A stretch of 5,715 nt of DNA, from positions 1-5,715 of the forward strand of contig DAOTZA010000105.1 in assembly GCA_034434515.1 (NCBI GenBank). The letters are read 5' to 3'. Below are positions 1 through 5,542 of this stretch, piece by piece. Each line of letters starts with the position of its first letter. Position 1 is the first letter of the stretch. A program made the position numbers and the translations under genes. Source of the stretch: NAK19 sp034434515 (GTDB lineage: Bacteria; Chloroflexota; Anaerolineae; Anaerolineales; UBA4823). The notes beneath the pieces are model-generated. The model saw only the letters and a program-made list of their open reading frames with translations, was not told the DNA's origin and made no database searches.

Positions 1-22
1 GGTAAACTTGTTTTGGTGGCAT
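1..22 (-). CDS. 5' end of an unidentified leftward gene (partial)
   Basis: On the minus strand an ATG at 22-20 opens a frame reading MPPKQVY to the window edge. A good Shine-Dalgarno, AAGGAG at 34-29, sits 6 nt upstream, and this is the main reason to call a start. Seven residues are too few to name a product. The start codon and part of the Shine-Dalgarno lie inside an inverted repeat (16-31 with 62-77). Alternative: a plus-strand frame ending GKLVLVA then TGA at 22-24 could be the tail of a rightward gene, with the same inverted repeat plus T5 (78-82) as its terminator. The two readings cannot be separated without sequence to the left. Confidence 0.35.
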
Positions 23-77
23 GATGTTCTCCTTCCTTTTGGGATGAAAATGTTTTTGAGTGGGAATATCATGCCAC
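16..77. repeat. Inverted repeat over a putative start codon or terminator
   Basis: GTGGCATGAT (16-25) is matched by its exact reverse complement at 68-77. In plus-strand RNA the pairing extends to 16-31 with 62-77 using two G-U pairs, with a 30-nt loop, and is followed by five T at 78-82, so it could end a rightward transcript. In minus-strand RNA the two wobbles become mismatches, but the 10-bp core remains and covers the ATG at 22-20 and the last bases of the AAGGAG site. It could therefore be a start-masking hairpin, an operator, or a terminator. Confidence 0.5.
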
Positions 78-135
78 TTTTTGCTAATTTTTCAAGAGGA
101 ATTGTCCCTTATCCCCCGATCTGTCCGCCCCTGAA

Positions 136-297
136 CCGCCTTGGGAGAGGGGCCGGGGGTGAGGGCTTCTCCCCTCTCCCGCCTTGGGAGAGGGGCTGGG
201 GGGTGAGGGCTTCTCCCCTCTCCCGCCTTGGCAGAGGGGTCGGGGGTGAGGGTCTTCTCCCCTCTCCCGTCCTGGGAGAGGGGCTGGGGGGTGAGGG
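136..297. repeat. 3.7 tandem copies of a 43-44 bp palindromic G-rich repeat
   Basis: Units begin with CCGCC/CCGTCC at 136, 179, 223 and 267, spaced 43, 44 and 44 bp; the last is incomplete. Across each unit junction CCCCTCTCCC, a 5-nt spacer and GGGAGAGGGG form a 10-bp hairpin (171-195, 259-283; the one at 215-239 has a single mismatch). On the plus strand units 1, 2 and 4 each carry four runs of at least three G separated by short spacers, fitting the G-quadruplex consensus; unit 3 has one run reduced to GG. Similar CTCCCC/GGGGAG repeats are scattered in many Chloroflexota and cyanobacterial genomes. Open frames through this block are artefacts of the repeat. No unique spacers are present, so it is not CRISPR. 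Confidence 0.9.
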
Positions 298-405
298 AAT
301 TGCTTAACCTTACAATAATAATAGGAACTTTTTTGAATTTTGCAGTTAAAATTAAACTAAACACGCAGAACTATTGGAGACCAAAGCCATCAAATAAAAA
401 CCCAT
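298..405 (+). other. AT-rich non-coding stretch before the first riboswitch
   Basis: No credible gene is visible. The stretch is AT-rich after the G-rich repeats and must hold the promoter for the rightward transcript, since the aptamer begins at about 406. TTGAAT (333-338) and TTGCAG (340-345) resemble -35 boxes, but neither has a convincing -10 at 16-18 bp, so no promoter is called. Confidence 0.4.
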
Positions 406-498
406 TCGTTCGACAAAGGCAAACCCGGCGAAAGCCGGCGACGCAAAGCCATGGGTCTAAAGACAAACGGTCTACGATTGCCAGGCTGCCGAAAACGA
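406..498 (+). promoter_or_regulatory. Cyclic-di-GMP-I (GEMM-I) riboswitch aptamer, upstream of the sortase gene
   Basis: The conserved GEMM-I core is present in order. GGCAAACC (418-425) leads into helix P2, CCGGC (425-429) with a GAAA tetraloop (430-433) and GCCGG (434-438). GACGCAAAGCC follows (440-450), then a P3 arm containing TCTAA and GTCTACG, and CTGCCGAA (486-493) closes P1. P1 pairs TTCG (409-412) with CGAA (490-493), then continues TCG/CGA (406-408 with 496-498) past a two-A bulge. The base equivalent to G20 of the Vibrio cholerae Vc2 aptamer is G419, which favours c-di-GMP over the cGAMP-sensing variant that has A there. The stacking adenine equivalent to A47 is A446. The GAAA loop and the P3 receptor-like bases fit the usual tetraloop docking. 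It points at the sortase gene, whose ATG lies about 190 nt downstream. Confidence 0.93.
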
Positions 499-557
499 GA
501 GATGAAACCGAAAACCGCTCACCATCCAGACTCTAAGGGATCTTTCCCCACCGAACT

Positions 558-606
558 GCCCCGACCAAGGCGCAGACAGACTTTATCTGTCCTCTACGGT
601 CGGGGC
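558..606 (+). promoter_or_regulatory. Branched leader hairpin, putative expression platform of the first riboswitch
   Basis: GCCCCGACC (558-566) pairs perfectly with GGTCGGGGC (598-606), and an inner hairpin GACAGA (575-580) with TCTGTC (586-591) sits inside. No U-tract follows, so it is not a normal intrinsic terminator. The 3' arm lies within the 10-bp GTCGGGGCGT (599-608), which recurs exactly at 655-664 just before the start-codon hairpin. The 5' arm therefore has two alternative partners. Seven bases flanking the structure, CAGACTC (527-533) and GAGTCTG (636-642), could enclose it. Assignment as the switching element is inferred. Confidence 0.55.
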
Positions 607-659
607 GTGGTTATTGCATTTGATCCACACACGGTGAGTCTGCTGCGGCTTCTCGTCGG

Positions 660-698
660 GGCGTCTTTGTCATTCAGGAGGAAATATGACAAAGCGCC
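660..698 (+). promoter_or_regulatory. Start-codon hairpin of the sortase mRNA
   Basis: TTTGTCAT (666-673) is the exact complement of ATGACAAA (686-693), the first codons of the gene. The stem continues with C665-G694, one bulged T (664), and GGCG (660-663) paired to CGCC (695-698), giving 13 bp. The 12-nt loop (674-685) holds the whole AGGAGG Shine-Dalgarno (676-681). The start codon would be double-stranded while the Shine-Dalgarno is exposed. The lower stem overlaps the GTCGGGGCGT repeat (655-664), so pairing of that repeat with 558-565 would open it. Confidence 0.65.
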
Positions 699-1405
699 TC
701 GTTGGAATGATTAGCGCCGCATTGTTCTTGTGCTACACCCTTAATCTCTCCTTACCCAAGTACCCTACCGTTTCGCACGCAGAGCGAGAAAACTATTCGG
801 TCTATTTACCGCTAGTGGTTGGTAATGGGCAATCGGCCGGCAACCCTTCGGCGCAACCCACCCCCACTCCCGCTCCATCACCGACTCCACAACCCACCTT
901 TCCAACCCTGGAGGAATTTATCTCTCAGATTGTCAGCGGACAAGGGTCTGAGTGGCGAGGCTTGTATGCAGCCGAGAAATTCACCGCCAGAATCGTGCAA
1001 CAACCACCGAGCAATTACACTTTTATCTCATGGGAGCAGGGTGTGCTGACCCAATACATGCTGGCTGAAGAGGATGTAATTGGTTTGCTCGCTCACAACA
1101 CTCACGCCGGGCAATACTATTTCTTGCTCAGCCATGGCGACTCTTTCTATCTCATCGCTGATGACGCCACCATCCGGCTTTATCAGGTGCTACAAATTGA
1201 CCGTTATCAAGCCCTGCAGCCCAACAGCAACACCAGCGATTACAAAAATCTGCAAACCGGCGAAATCCTGACCACAGCGCAAATTTTTGCCCGCTATTAC
1301 ATGGGTGAGCCCCATGTGACCCTGCAAACTTGCATTGCCCAAAACGGACTGACAAATTGGGGTCGGCTGTTTGTGGTTGCCCAACCATCCCTAAAGAACG
1401 AATAA
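686..1405 (+). CDS. Secreted or membrane-anchored sortase-like protein
   Basis: This is a 239-residue protein. The start is fixed by AGGAGG at 676-681, 4 nt before the ATG. Residues 1-23 (basic MTKR, then a hydrophobic run) form a signal peptide or N-terminal anchor. YLPLVVGN (40-47) matches the YLPLV motif of Chloroflexota surface proteins, and a Pro/Thr linker follows (57-74). The rest reads as a sortase barrel: LLAHN with His137, a GD-x-F-YLI strand (151-157) followed by a TIRLYQV strand (162-168), then the signature TLQTC with Cys216 and, 11 residues on, Arg227 in GRLFVVA. These are the expected catalytic His, Cys and Arg. Sortases cleave a sorting motif in exported proteins and transfer them to the cell surface. 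The class cannot be assigned by eye. The neighbouring convergent gene encodes a candidate substrate ending with LPPTG, and both genes have c-di-GMP riboswitches. An inactive or regulatory sortase homologue is possible but less likely, as the key residues are present. Confidence 0.78.
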   Translation: MTKRLVGMISAALFLCYTLNLSLPKYPTVSHAERENYSVYLPLVVGNGQSAGNPSAQPTPTPAPSPTPQPTFPTLEEFISQIVSGQGSEWRGLYAAEKFTARIVQQPPSNYTFISWEQGVLTQYMLAEEDVIGLLAHNTHAGQYYFLLSHGDSFYLIADDATIRLYQVLQIDRYQALQPNSNTSDYKNLQTGEILTTAQIFARYYMGEPHVTLQTCIAQNGLTNWGRLFVVAQPSLKNE

Positions 1406-1442
1406 TGTCGCTTTCTTCCCAAACCAGCGTTGGCGCTCACCA

Positions 1443-1480
1443 AAGAAAGGCTCGCAGCGCTATGGCTGCGAGCCTTTCTT
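1443..1480. terminator. Bidirectional intrinsic terminator between the convergent genes
   Basis: AAGAAAGGCTCGCAGC (1443-1458) and its exact reverse complement (1465-1480) form a 16-bp stem with a 6-nt loop. The A-rich and T-rich ends give CCTTTCTT on either strand. It lies 38 bp after the sortase stop and 24 bp after the beta-helix gene stop, so it can end both transcripts. Confidence 0.92.
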
Positions 1481-1503
1481 CAAAAAAAGGGGCGAGTGTC
1501 TTC

Positions 1504-4500
1504 CTAAGGCGTATTCTTCAGGACTAAAGGCAGGTAGAGAAAGTACGAAGGCCCGGTGGGCGGCAATTCAACGACGGTGGTTGTCGTGCTTGCCTGGTTG
1601 TTGGCCGCTTCCGGGTCAACCATGCTATCAGCCAAAGCAACGCTGGCTGAAGCGGCGATCGTTCCTGCCTGAGTTGGTGCCGTCACCTGCACCGTGATCG
1701 GCGGGGCCGTCTGACCAGACCCCAAACTGGCTCGAGTACAGGTCACAACGCCACCACTCTGCGTGCAGCTCCAACCCGTCCCGCTCGCACTCTGGAACGC
1801 CACCCCTGTTGGCAACTGCAGCGCTACACTGATCCCTTGCGCAACATGTGGACCATCATTGCTCACCGTGATGGTGTAGCTCAGCGCCTGCCCCGCGTTC
1901 AGCGGGTCAGGGCTATCGGTCAGAGAGATAGCCAAATCTGCCTGCTGTTTGAGCACGTCAAAAGCATCTCCTTCGGTCAGAATGAAATCTCCGCTGGAAC
2001 CAAGTCCAAACGCCTTCAAAGTATATCCCTGACCGGCTTTGTTGATGGAAAGACCACTGAAGATTGCTACCCCATCCTCCGCTTTCTTGTAGTAAGGCCC
2101 TGGCAATAACATTCCCCCGACAGGGTTGTTCGCAATGTCGAGGAACACGAAATTGTCAAAGGTGATCGCCAGATTGCCATCATCATCCTCTGCTCGGACG
2201 ATGGGTTGTTGCGCAAAAGGAATATTTTCAAAGGCGCTGGAGGGATATTTGGTGAATACCAGTCTGGTTGCCAGGTTGGTGCATGCGGCAGCGTTGGCGG
2301 CTGGCTGGAAACCCCATTGATTGGGTTGGGTGTCGGTTCCATCACACAGCCAGGGCAGATAGGTCACATTGTCTGAGACTGGCTGACCATTACCTTTGGT
2401 GTTGCTGGGTGCCTTCGGGCCCTTATTTCCATTCCACCAGTTCAACTTGGCTTGAATTGACTTGCCGGGAGTGTACCACTTTACGGCATCGGTGTTCGCA
2501 GAAAAAGCATTTTGTTCCAATATAAATGTAGCCCCTACATTCGAAGCGCCGATCCCTTCGATATTGCCGATAAAGTTGTTATTTCTGAATTGAACATTGC
2601 CTTGCCCATCTGTGCCGGCTCCAGCCCAGTTGTTCTTGATATCGTTGTTGCGCACGACAATTGCGCCGCTGGTCGGGTTGAGGTACAAACCGCTAACCCA
2701 CTTTTCGATGAGATTATTTTCCACCGTCAGATTGCTAACATTATAGCCCGTCAAAATGCCCCGGCCGCCATTAAAGTTATTTACACCCCCTTTCCAACTG
2801 CCCTTCAGAACATTATTCTTGATCGTAATATTTGACGACCCGGCGGCAACATAGATACCATGTAGATCAACCCCCACACTGGCTGTGCCGGTTATGATAT
2901 GAAAACCATCAATCGTTACATCATTGGCATTGATGTCAAACCCGCTGGTTAGAATTGTGTTCTCCCATCCATCCTCGCTTGTAATCGTCAAGGATTTGTT
3001 TACATTAACCGGATGGATATACGTGCCCCCCTTGGCAAGAACAATGTGATTATTGCCGGCCTGCTTTACCTCCGTAGCAATCTCAACCCCAATACGTCGC
3101 ACATTATTGAAATTGTAAGAACCAGAAGTGTACGAATAGGTACCAAGGTCTGCAGGCGGGTTCGGCCCGAATACAACCGCTTTATTATAAATATTATCGT
3201 TCCAATATCTTTCCCAGTCGAATTGTGAATTGTCATAAGTTCCGCGAGCGCGGATAAACGCAATCCCCACACCATTATAGGTGTCCCCGTTATAGTCATA
3301 ATTAAAATCGTTGCCGCTGATTACCGCTCCACCCACGGAATATACAAACCAGGGAACCCTAGTACCTGAGCCGTTAAAGCTGATGAATGGCCAATACTCA
3401 TCTCCATCGTTTGTAAATTTATTATTAATGATTTTACGGCCACTGACTGGGCCTGAAAAGCCCGCTCCGCTTGCCAGATCAACACTTGTACCATTATCAA
3501 TCCAGTTTGCCTCAACTGTATAGGCTTTCAGGTGAGAAGTGTTTGTAGTGATATCAAAACGCCAGTCATTAAAATATATCGAGCCTCCATCTTCAGTGCC
3601 TGCCCCCACGTTTAGATGACAGTATTTCAACGTAAAGTTATCCCCGATGATTTCAAGGGTCTTATTATTATTTTGTTTACCACCCACAATATTGTCTTTT
3701 ATCCTAAGTCCTTGAATGGTAACATCATCTGCTTCGACAAAAATACCACTATAGCCGAAGGTATTGGTTGCGTAAGTTGTTATATTTGCGCCGACCTGAT
3801 TATAATCTGTGATTGGCGTTCCATCCTCTTTAGCTCCACCAACGATAATCCCTGTTTTTGATTGTCCGATAAATAAACCGAACTGGTAGGGGCCGTTATT
3901 GTTGTAAAGTTTACGATTGGTGGCTTTCTCATCATAATCGCCTGGTAAAACCCACACATTGCCGCCTGGATTCACCAGATCAATTGCTTCCTGGATACGC
4001 CCCTCTGGACCGCTCTGTTGACTATCATCATCTACCCACAAAGTCGAAAAATCTCCCTGAAAGCCAGGGCCTGTGCTGGTATCGTTGCCATTCGCAAGCC
4101 ATGGGGAATAATCCACTTCCCCATAAATCTCAGCCTGCACATCTGTTTTTGCAGCACTGCCCCACCAGTTGCCCGAGGCGTTGATTATGCCACCAGAATA
4201 CCATTTCACACCTTTTTCATTTCCAGTAAATGAGTTGTTCTTAACAACAAAAGAAGTGCCCACACTCGAAGCACCGATTCCCTCAATATTATCCTGGAAG
4301 AAGTTATTCTCAAAACGGACATTGCCTTGCCCATCTGTGCCGGCTCCAGCCCAGTTGTTCTTGATATCGTTGTTACGCACAACGATTGCGCCGCTAGTCG
4401 GGTTGAGGTACAAACCGCTAACCCACTTTTCAATGAGATTGTTTTCCACGAGAAGATTGTTGACATTGCCAGAGGTCAAAATCCCGCGACCACCAACGTA

Positions 4501-4986
4501 ATTTGTCTCTCCACCCGTCCAGGTGCCGATCAGGTGATTATCACGGACGACAACATTCTGCGCGCCATCAATATAGACTCCACTTTGATCGACACCATGT
4601 GAAGCTATACCTTTTTGGATTTCAAAGCCCTGAATGGTAACATTATTCGCCTTGATCCAAAAGCGACCATCCAGCACTGGTTGATTTTGACCAGATATAG
4701 TAACTCCTTTTTGAACAACCACGTCTCCGGAGTATGAACCGCTACTTACATAAACCGTTCCCCCAGCATCTACGGCATTAATCCCATCCTGAATCGTCTT
4801 CTTCGCGCAATCCAAACCTGGTCCGCCGCTACCAGGATACGGACCATCAGTAGTTCCATTACAATTCGTATCATCACCATCCGGACGCACGTAAATCGTT
4901 CCGGCCGCATAGGCAGGGGAAACCAGCCAGAGAGCACTGAGCAGAATGCTCAGGATGATGAAACTACTAAACAATCTCTTTTTCAT
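1504..4986 (-). CDS. Secreted triple beta-helix / DUF11 surface protein, probable adhesin
   Basis: This is a 1160-residue protein. AGGAGG at 4999-4994 lies 7 nt before the ATG. Residues 1-28 are a signal peptide (MKKR, hydrophobic core, AYA-A). Three right-handed parallel beta-helix modules follow, about 30-300, 315-630 and 632-885, each rich in NN-turn repeats such as VENN, VRNN and IKNN. Modules 1 and 3 end with NWW (273-275, 849-851) and then PWL (295-297, 878-880), a common close of this fold. A probable Ig-like domain (905-1012) and a DUF11 domain (1016-1137, with the paired GWSC...VTC cysteines) follow. The tail holds LPPTG (1141-1145), then the hydrophobic YFLYLPLVL, Lys and NTP. This suggests a surface-displayed adhesin or matrix protein; no catalytic residues for a polysaccharide lyase were recognised. 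LPPTG fits the LPxTG sortase pattern, but the tail after it is only 15 residues, shorter than usual. Codons for the DUF11 end are GC-rich while module 2 is AT-rich. Confidence 0.88.
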   Translation of the reverse strand: MKKRLFSSFIILSILLSALWLVSPAYAAGTIYVRPDGDDTNCNGTTDGPYPGSGGPGLDCAKKTIQDGINAVDAGGTVYVSSGSYSGDVVVQKGVTISGQNQPVLDGRFWIKANNVTIQGFEIQKGIASHGVDQSGVYIDGAQNVVVRDNHLIGTWTGGETNYVGGRGILTSGNVNNLLVENNLIEKWVSGLYLNPTSGAIVVRNNDIKNNWAGAGTDGQGNVRFENNFFQDNIEGIGASSVGTSFVVKNNSFTGNEKGVKWYSGGIINASGNWWGSAAKTDVQAEIYGEVDYSPWLANGNDTSTGPGFQGDFSTLWVDDDSQQSGPEGRIQEAIDLVNPGGNVWVLPGDYDEKATNRKLYNNNGPYQFGLFIGQSKTGIIVGGAKEDGTPITDYNQVGANITTYATNTFGYSGIFVEADDVTIQGLRIKDNIVGGKQNNNKTLEIIGDNFTLKYCHLNVGAGTEDGGSIYFNDWRFDITTNTSHLKAYTVEANWIDNGTSVDLASGAGFSGPVSGRKIINNKFTNDGDEYWPFISFNGSGTRVPWFVYSVGGAVISGNDFNYDYNGDTYNGVGIAFIRARGTYDNSQFDWERYWNDNIYNKAVVFGPNPPADLGTYSYTSGSYNFNNVRRIGVEIATEVKQAGNNHIVLAKGGTYIHPVNVNKSLTITSEDGWENTILTSGFDINANDVTIDGFHIITGTASVGVDLHGIYVAAGSSNITIKNNVLKGSWKGGVNNFNGGRGILTGYNVSNLTVENNLIEKWVSGLYLNPTSGAIVVRNNDIKNNWAGAGTDGQGNVQFRNNNFIGNIEGIGASNVGATFILEQNAFSANTDAVKWYTPGKSIQAKLNWWNGNKGPKAPSNTKGNGQPVSDNVTYLPWLCDGTDTQPNQWGFQPAANAAACTNLATRLVFTKYPSSAFENIPFAQQPIVRAEDDDGNLAITFDNFVFLDIANNPVGGMLLPGPYYKKAEDGVAIFSGLSINKAGQGYTLKAFGLGSSGDFILTEGDAFDVLKQQADLAISLTDSPDPLNAGQALSYTITVSNDGPHVAQGISVALQLPTGVAFQSASGTGWSCTQSGGVVTCTRASLGSGQTAPPITVQVTAPTQAGTIAASASVALADSMVDPEAANNQASTTTTVVELPPTGPSYFLYLPLVLKNTP
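2594..2724 (-). repeat. Intragenic repeat copy A (beta-helix module 3)
   Basis: This 131-bp segment matches 4319-4449 in direct orientation with six substitutions by eye (about 95%). It encodes residues 755-798, identical to 180-223 in module 1, so all six changes are silent. Flanking DNA diverges abruptly, and the flanking protein is similar but clearly not identical. Confidence 0.93.
4319..4449 (-). repeat. Intragenic repeat copy B (beta-helix module 1)
   Basis: This is the partner of 2594-2724. It encodes residues 180-223, starting VENNLIEKWVSGLYLNP. The two copies are 1725 bp apart, exactly 575 codons, so recombination between them would keep the frame while deleting module 2. Confidence 0.93.
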
Positions 4987-5028
4987 TTGTACACCTCCTG
5001 ATGATTTTTTGAAATATAGAACTTAACA

Positions 5029-5045
5029 GGGTTAGGAGATAACCC
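5029..5045 (-). promoter_or_regulatory. Small leader hairpin with anti-Shine-Dalgarno loop
   Basis: In minus-strand RNA GGGTTA (5045-5040) pairs with TAACCC (5034-5029). The loop TCTCC plus the next T offers CTCCT (5038-5034), complementary to AGGAG of the gene's Shine-Dalgarno (4999-4995). A role in translation is only a possibility. Confidence 0.3.
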
Positions 5046-5280
5046 TTTGACGACAAAAAAGATGCCCGTATCCCTCCTTTCTTAACTCAGGAATTTTTGC
5101 TTCAAAACAGGAATAGCCAAAATCTTTGCTCTTGTCGATCGCGAGTTTGGTTCTCCTCGATGGTGCTAGTGACCCAAGAAAAGCATTCATGGCGCGCCAG
5201 ATTTCTCCCTCAATGTCATTTTTTCGCTTCAGCAAGTGATTGTTCTGCCTGTCTTGTTCGGGGGATTTCCCCCTGTCCAT
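5032..5280 (-). CDS. Doubtful 82-codon ORF in the beta-helix gene leader
   Basis: Starting at the ATG at 5280-5278 the minus strand encodes a charged 82-residue peptide beginning MDRGKSPEQD and ending FCRQRVIS. A longer version would start at 5316, inside the loop of the riboswitch terminator, which is unlikely. No good Shine-Dalgarno precedes either start, and AGG/AGA arginine codons are frequent. No family is recognised. It lies wholly between the terminator and the beta-helix gene, so it would be made only when the riboswitch permits read-through. It may be chance, a remnant, or a real leader peptide. Apart from this frame and two small hairpins (5260-5273, 5029-5045), the 300-nt leader shows nothing I recognise. 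Confidence 0.2.
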   Translation of the reverse strand: MDRGKSPEQDRQNNHLLKRKNDIEGEIWRAMNAFLGSLAPSRRTKLAIDKSKDFGYSCFEAKIPELRKEGYGHLFCRQRVIS

Positions 5281-5291
5281 CACTTCATAAC

Positions 5292-5336
5292 AAAAAAGCC
5301 CGACCCAAATGAGCATTTCTGCTCTGGCAGGCTTTT
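5292..5336 (-). terminator. Riboswitch-controlled intrinsic terminator
   Basis: In minus-strand RNA AAAAGCCTG (5336-5328) pairs with CGGGCTTTT (5302-5294), including one T-G pair. Further inside, GCC/TGG-type pairs lead to GAGCA (5324-5320), a GAAA loop and TGCTC (5315-5311). Six T follow (5297-5292). Bases 5336-5331 are also the 3' strand of aptamer helix P1, so terminator and P1 cannot both form. Confidence 0.88.
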
Positions 5337-5414
5337 CGGCAGCCGGGCTATCTCCCTACGCGAAGACCCCTGGCTTTGCGTCCCCGCCTTGCGGCGAGTT
5401 TGCCCTTTCGAAGC
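5331..5414 (-). promoter_or_regulatory. Second cyclic-di-GMP-I (GEMM-I) riboswitch aptamer, upstream of the beta-helix gene
   Basis: In minus-strand RNA GGGCAAAC (5405-5398) enters P2, CTCGCC (5398-5393) with a GCAA tetraloop (5392-5389) and GGCGGG (5388-5383). GACGCAAAGCC follows (5382-5372), then a short P3 and GGCTGCC (5344-5338). P1 pairs GCTTCG (5414-5409) with CGAAAAGC (5338-5331), with a two-A bulge like the first riboswitch. The G20 equivalent is G5403, favouring c-di-GMP over cGAMP. The P3 arm is shorter than in the first copy and the loop is GCAA rather than GAAA, so the two aptamers are not a recent duplication. Because P1 uses the terminator's 5' arm, ligand binding should block termination: an ON switch by inference. 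Confidence 0.93.
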
Positions 5415-5422
5415 TTTGTATC

Positions 5423-5451
5423 ATCCTAACAAATTTGTAAGGTGATGTCAA
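5423..5451 (-). promoter_or_regulatory. Sigma70-type promoter of the beta-helix transcript
   Basis: On the minus strand a perfect TTGACA (5451-5446) is followed by a 17-bp spacer and TAGGAT (5428-5423), 4 of 6 matches to TATAAT. Transcription would start near 5416, right at the 5' edge of aptamer helix P1, giving a leader of about 430 nt. Confidence 0.8.
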
Positions 5452-5542
5452 TAGGAAAAAAGTACTATTTTTCGGGATGATTTTTTGGAGACCGGCAAGG
5501 ACTCAGGGGGGAGGGGCTTTGGAGATCGTTACGGAAGGAAGG

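Noticed and set aside
136..297. CRISPR array
   Set aside because: The units are directly tandem with no unique spacers, and no cas genes are present.
333..368. Promoter for the sortase transcript
   Set aside because: -35-like boxes exist, but no -10 hexamer lies at a suitable spacing, so the site cannot be called.
406..498. cGAMP-type (GEMM-Ib) riboswitch
   Set aside because: The specificity position equivalent to Vc2 G20 is G in both aptamers, whereas cGAMP-selective versions typically have A.
8..536. Overlapping open frames on both strands across the left repeats (plus 8-307, minus 92-364, plus 228-536)
   Set aside because: The frames translate the 44-bp tandem repeats, have no Shine-Dalgarno and run into the riboswitch; they are compositional artefacts.
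558..606. Intrinsic terminator in the sortase leader
   Set aside because: The stem is strong, but no U-tract follows 606; a role as an alternative structure fits better.
451..714. Plus-strand frame of 87 codons
   Set aside because: It starts inside the aptamer and overlaps the sortase start in another frame; the RNA structure explains this DNA better.
1837..4602. Many plus-strand frames of 60-110 codons opposite the beta-helix gene
   Set aside because: They are antisense shadows of a long, domain-supported gene; none has a convincing start site or recognisable product.
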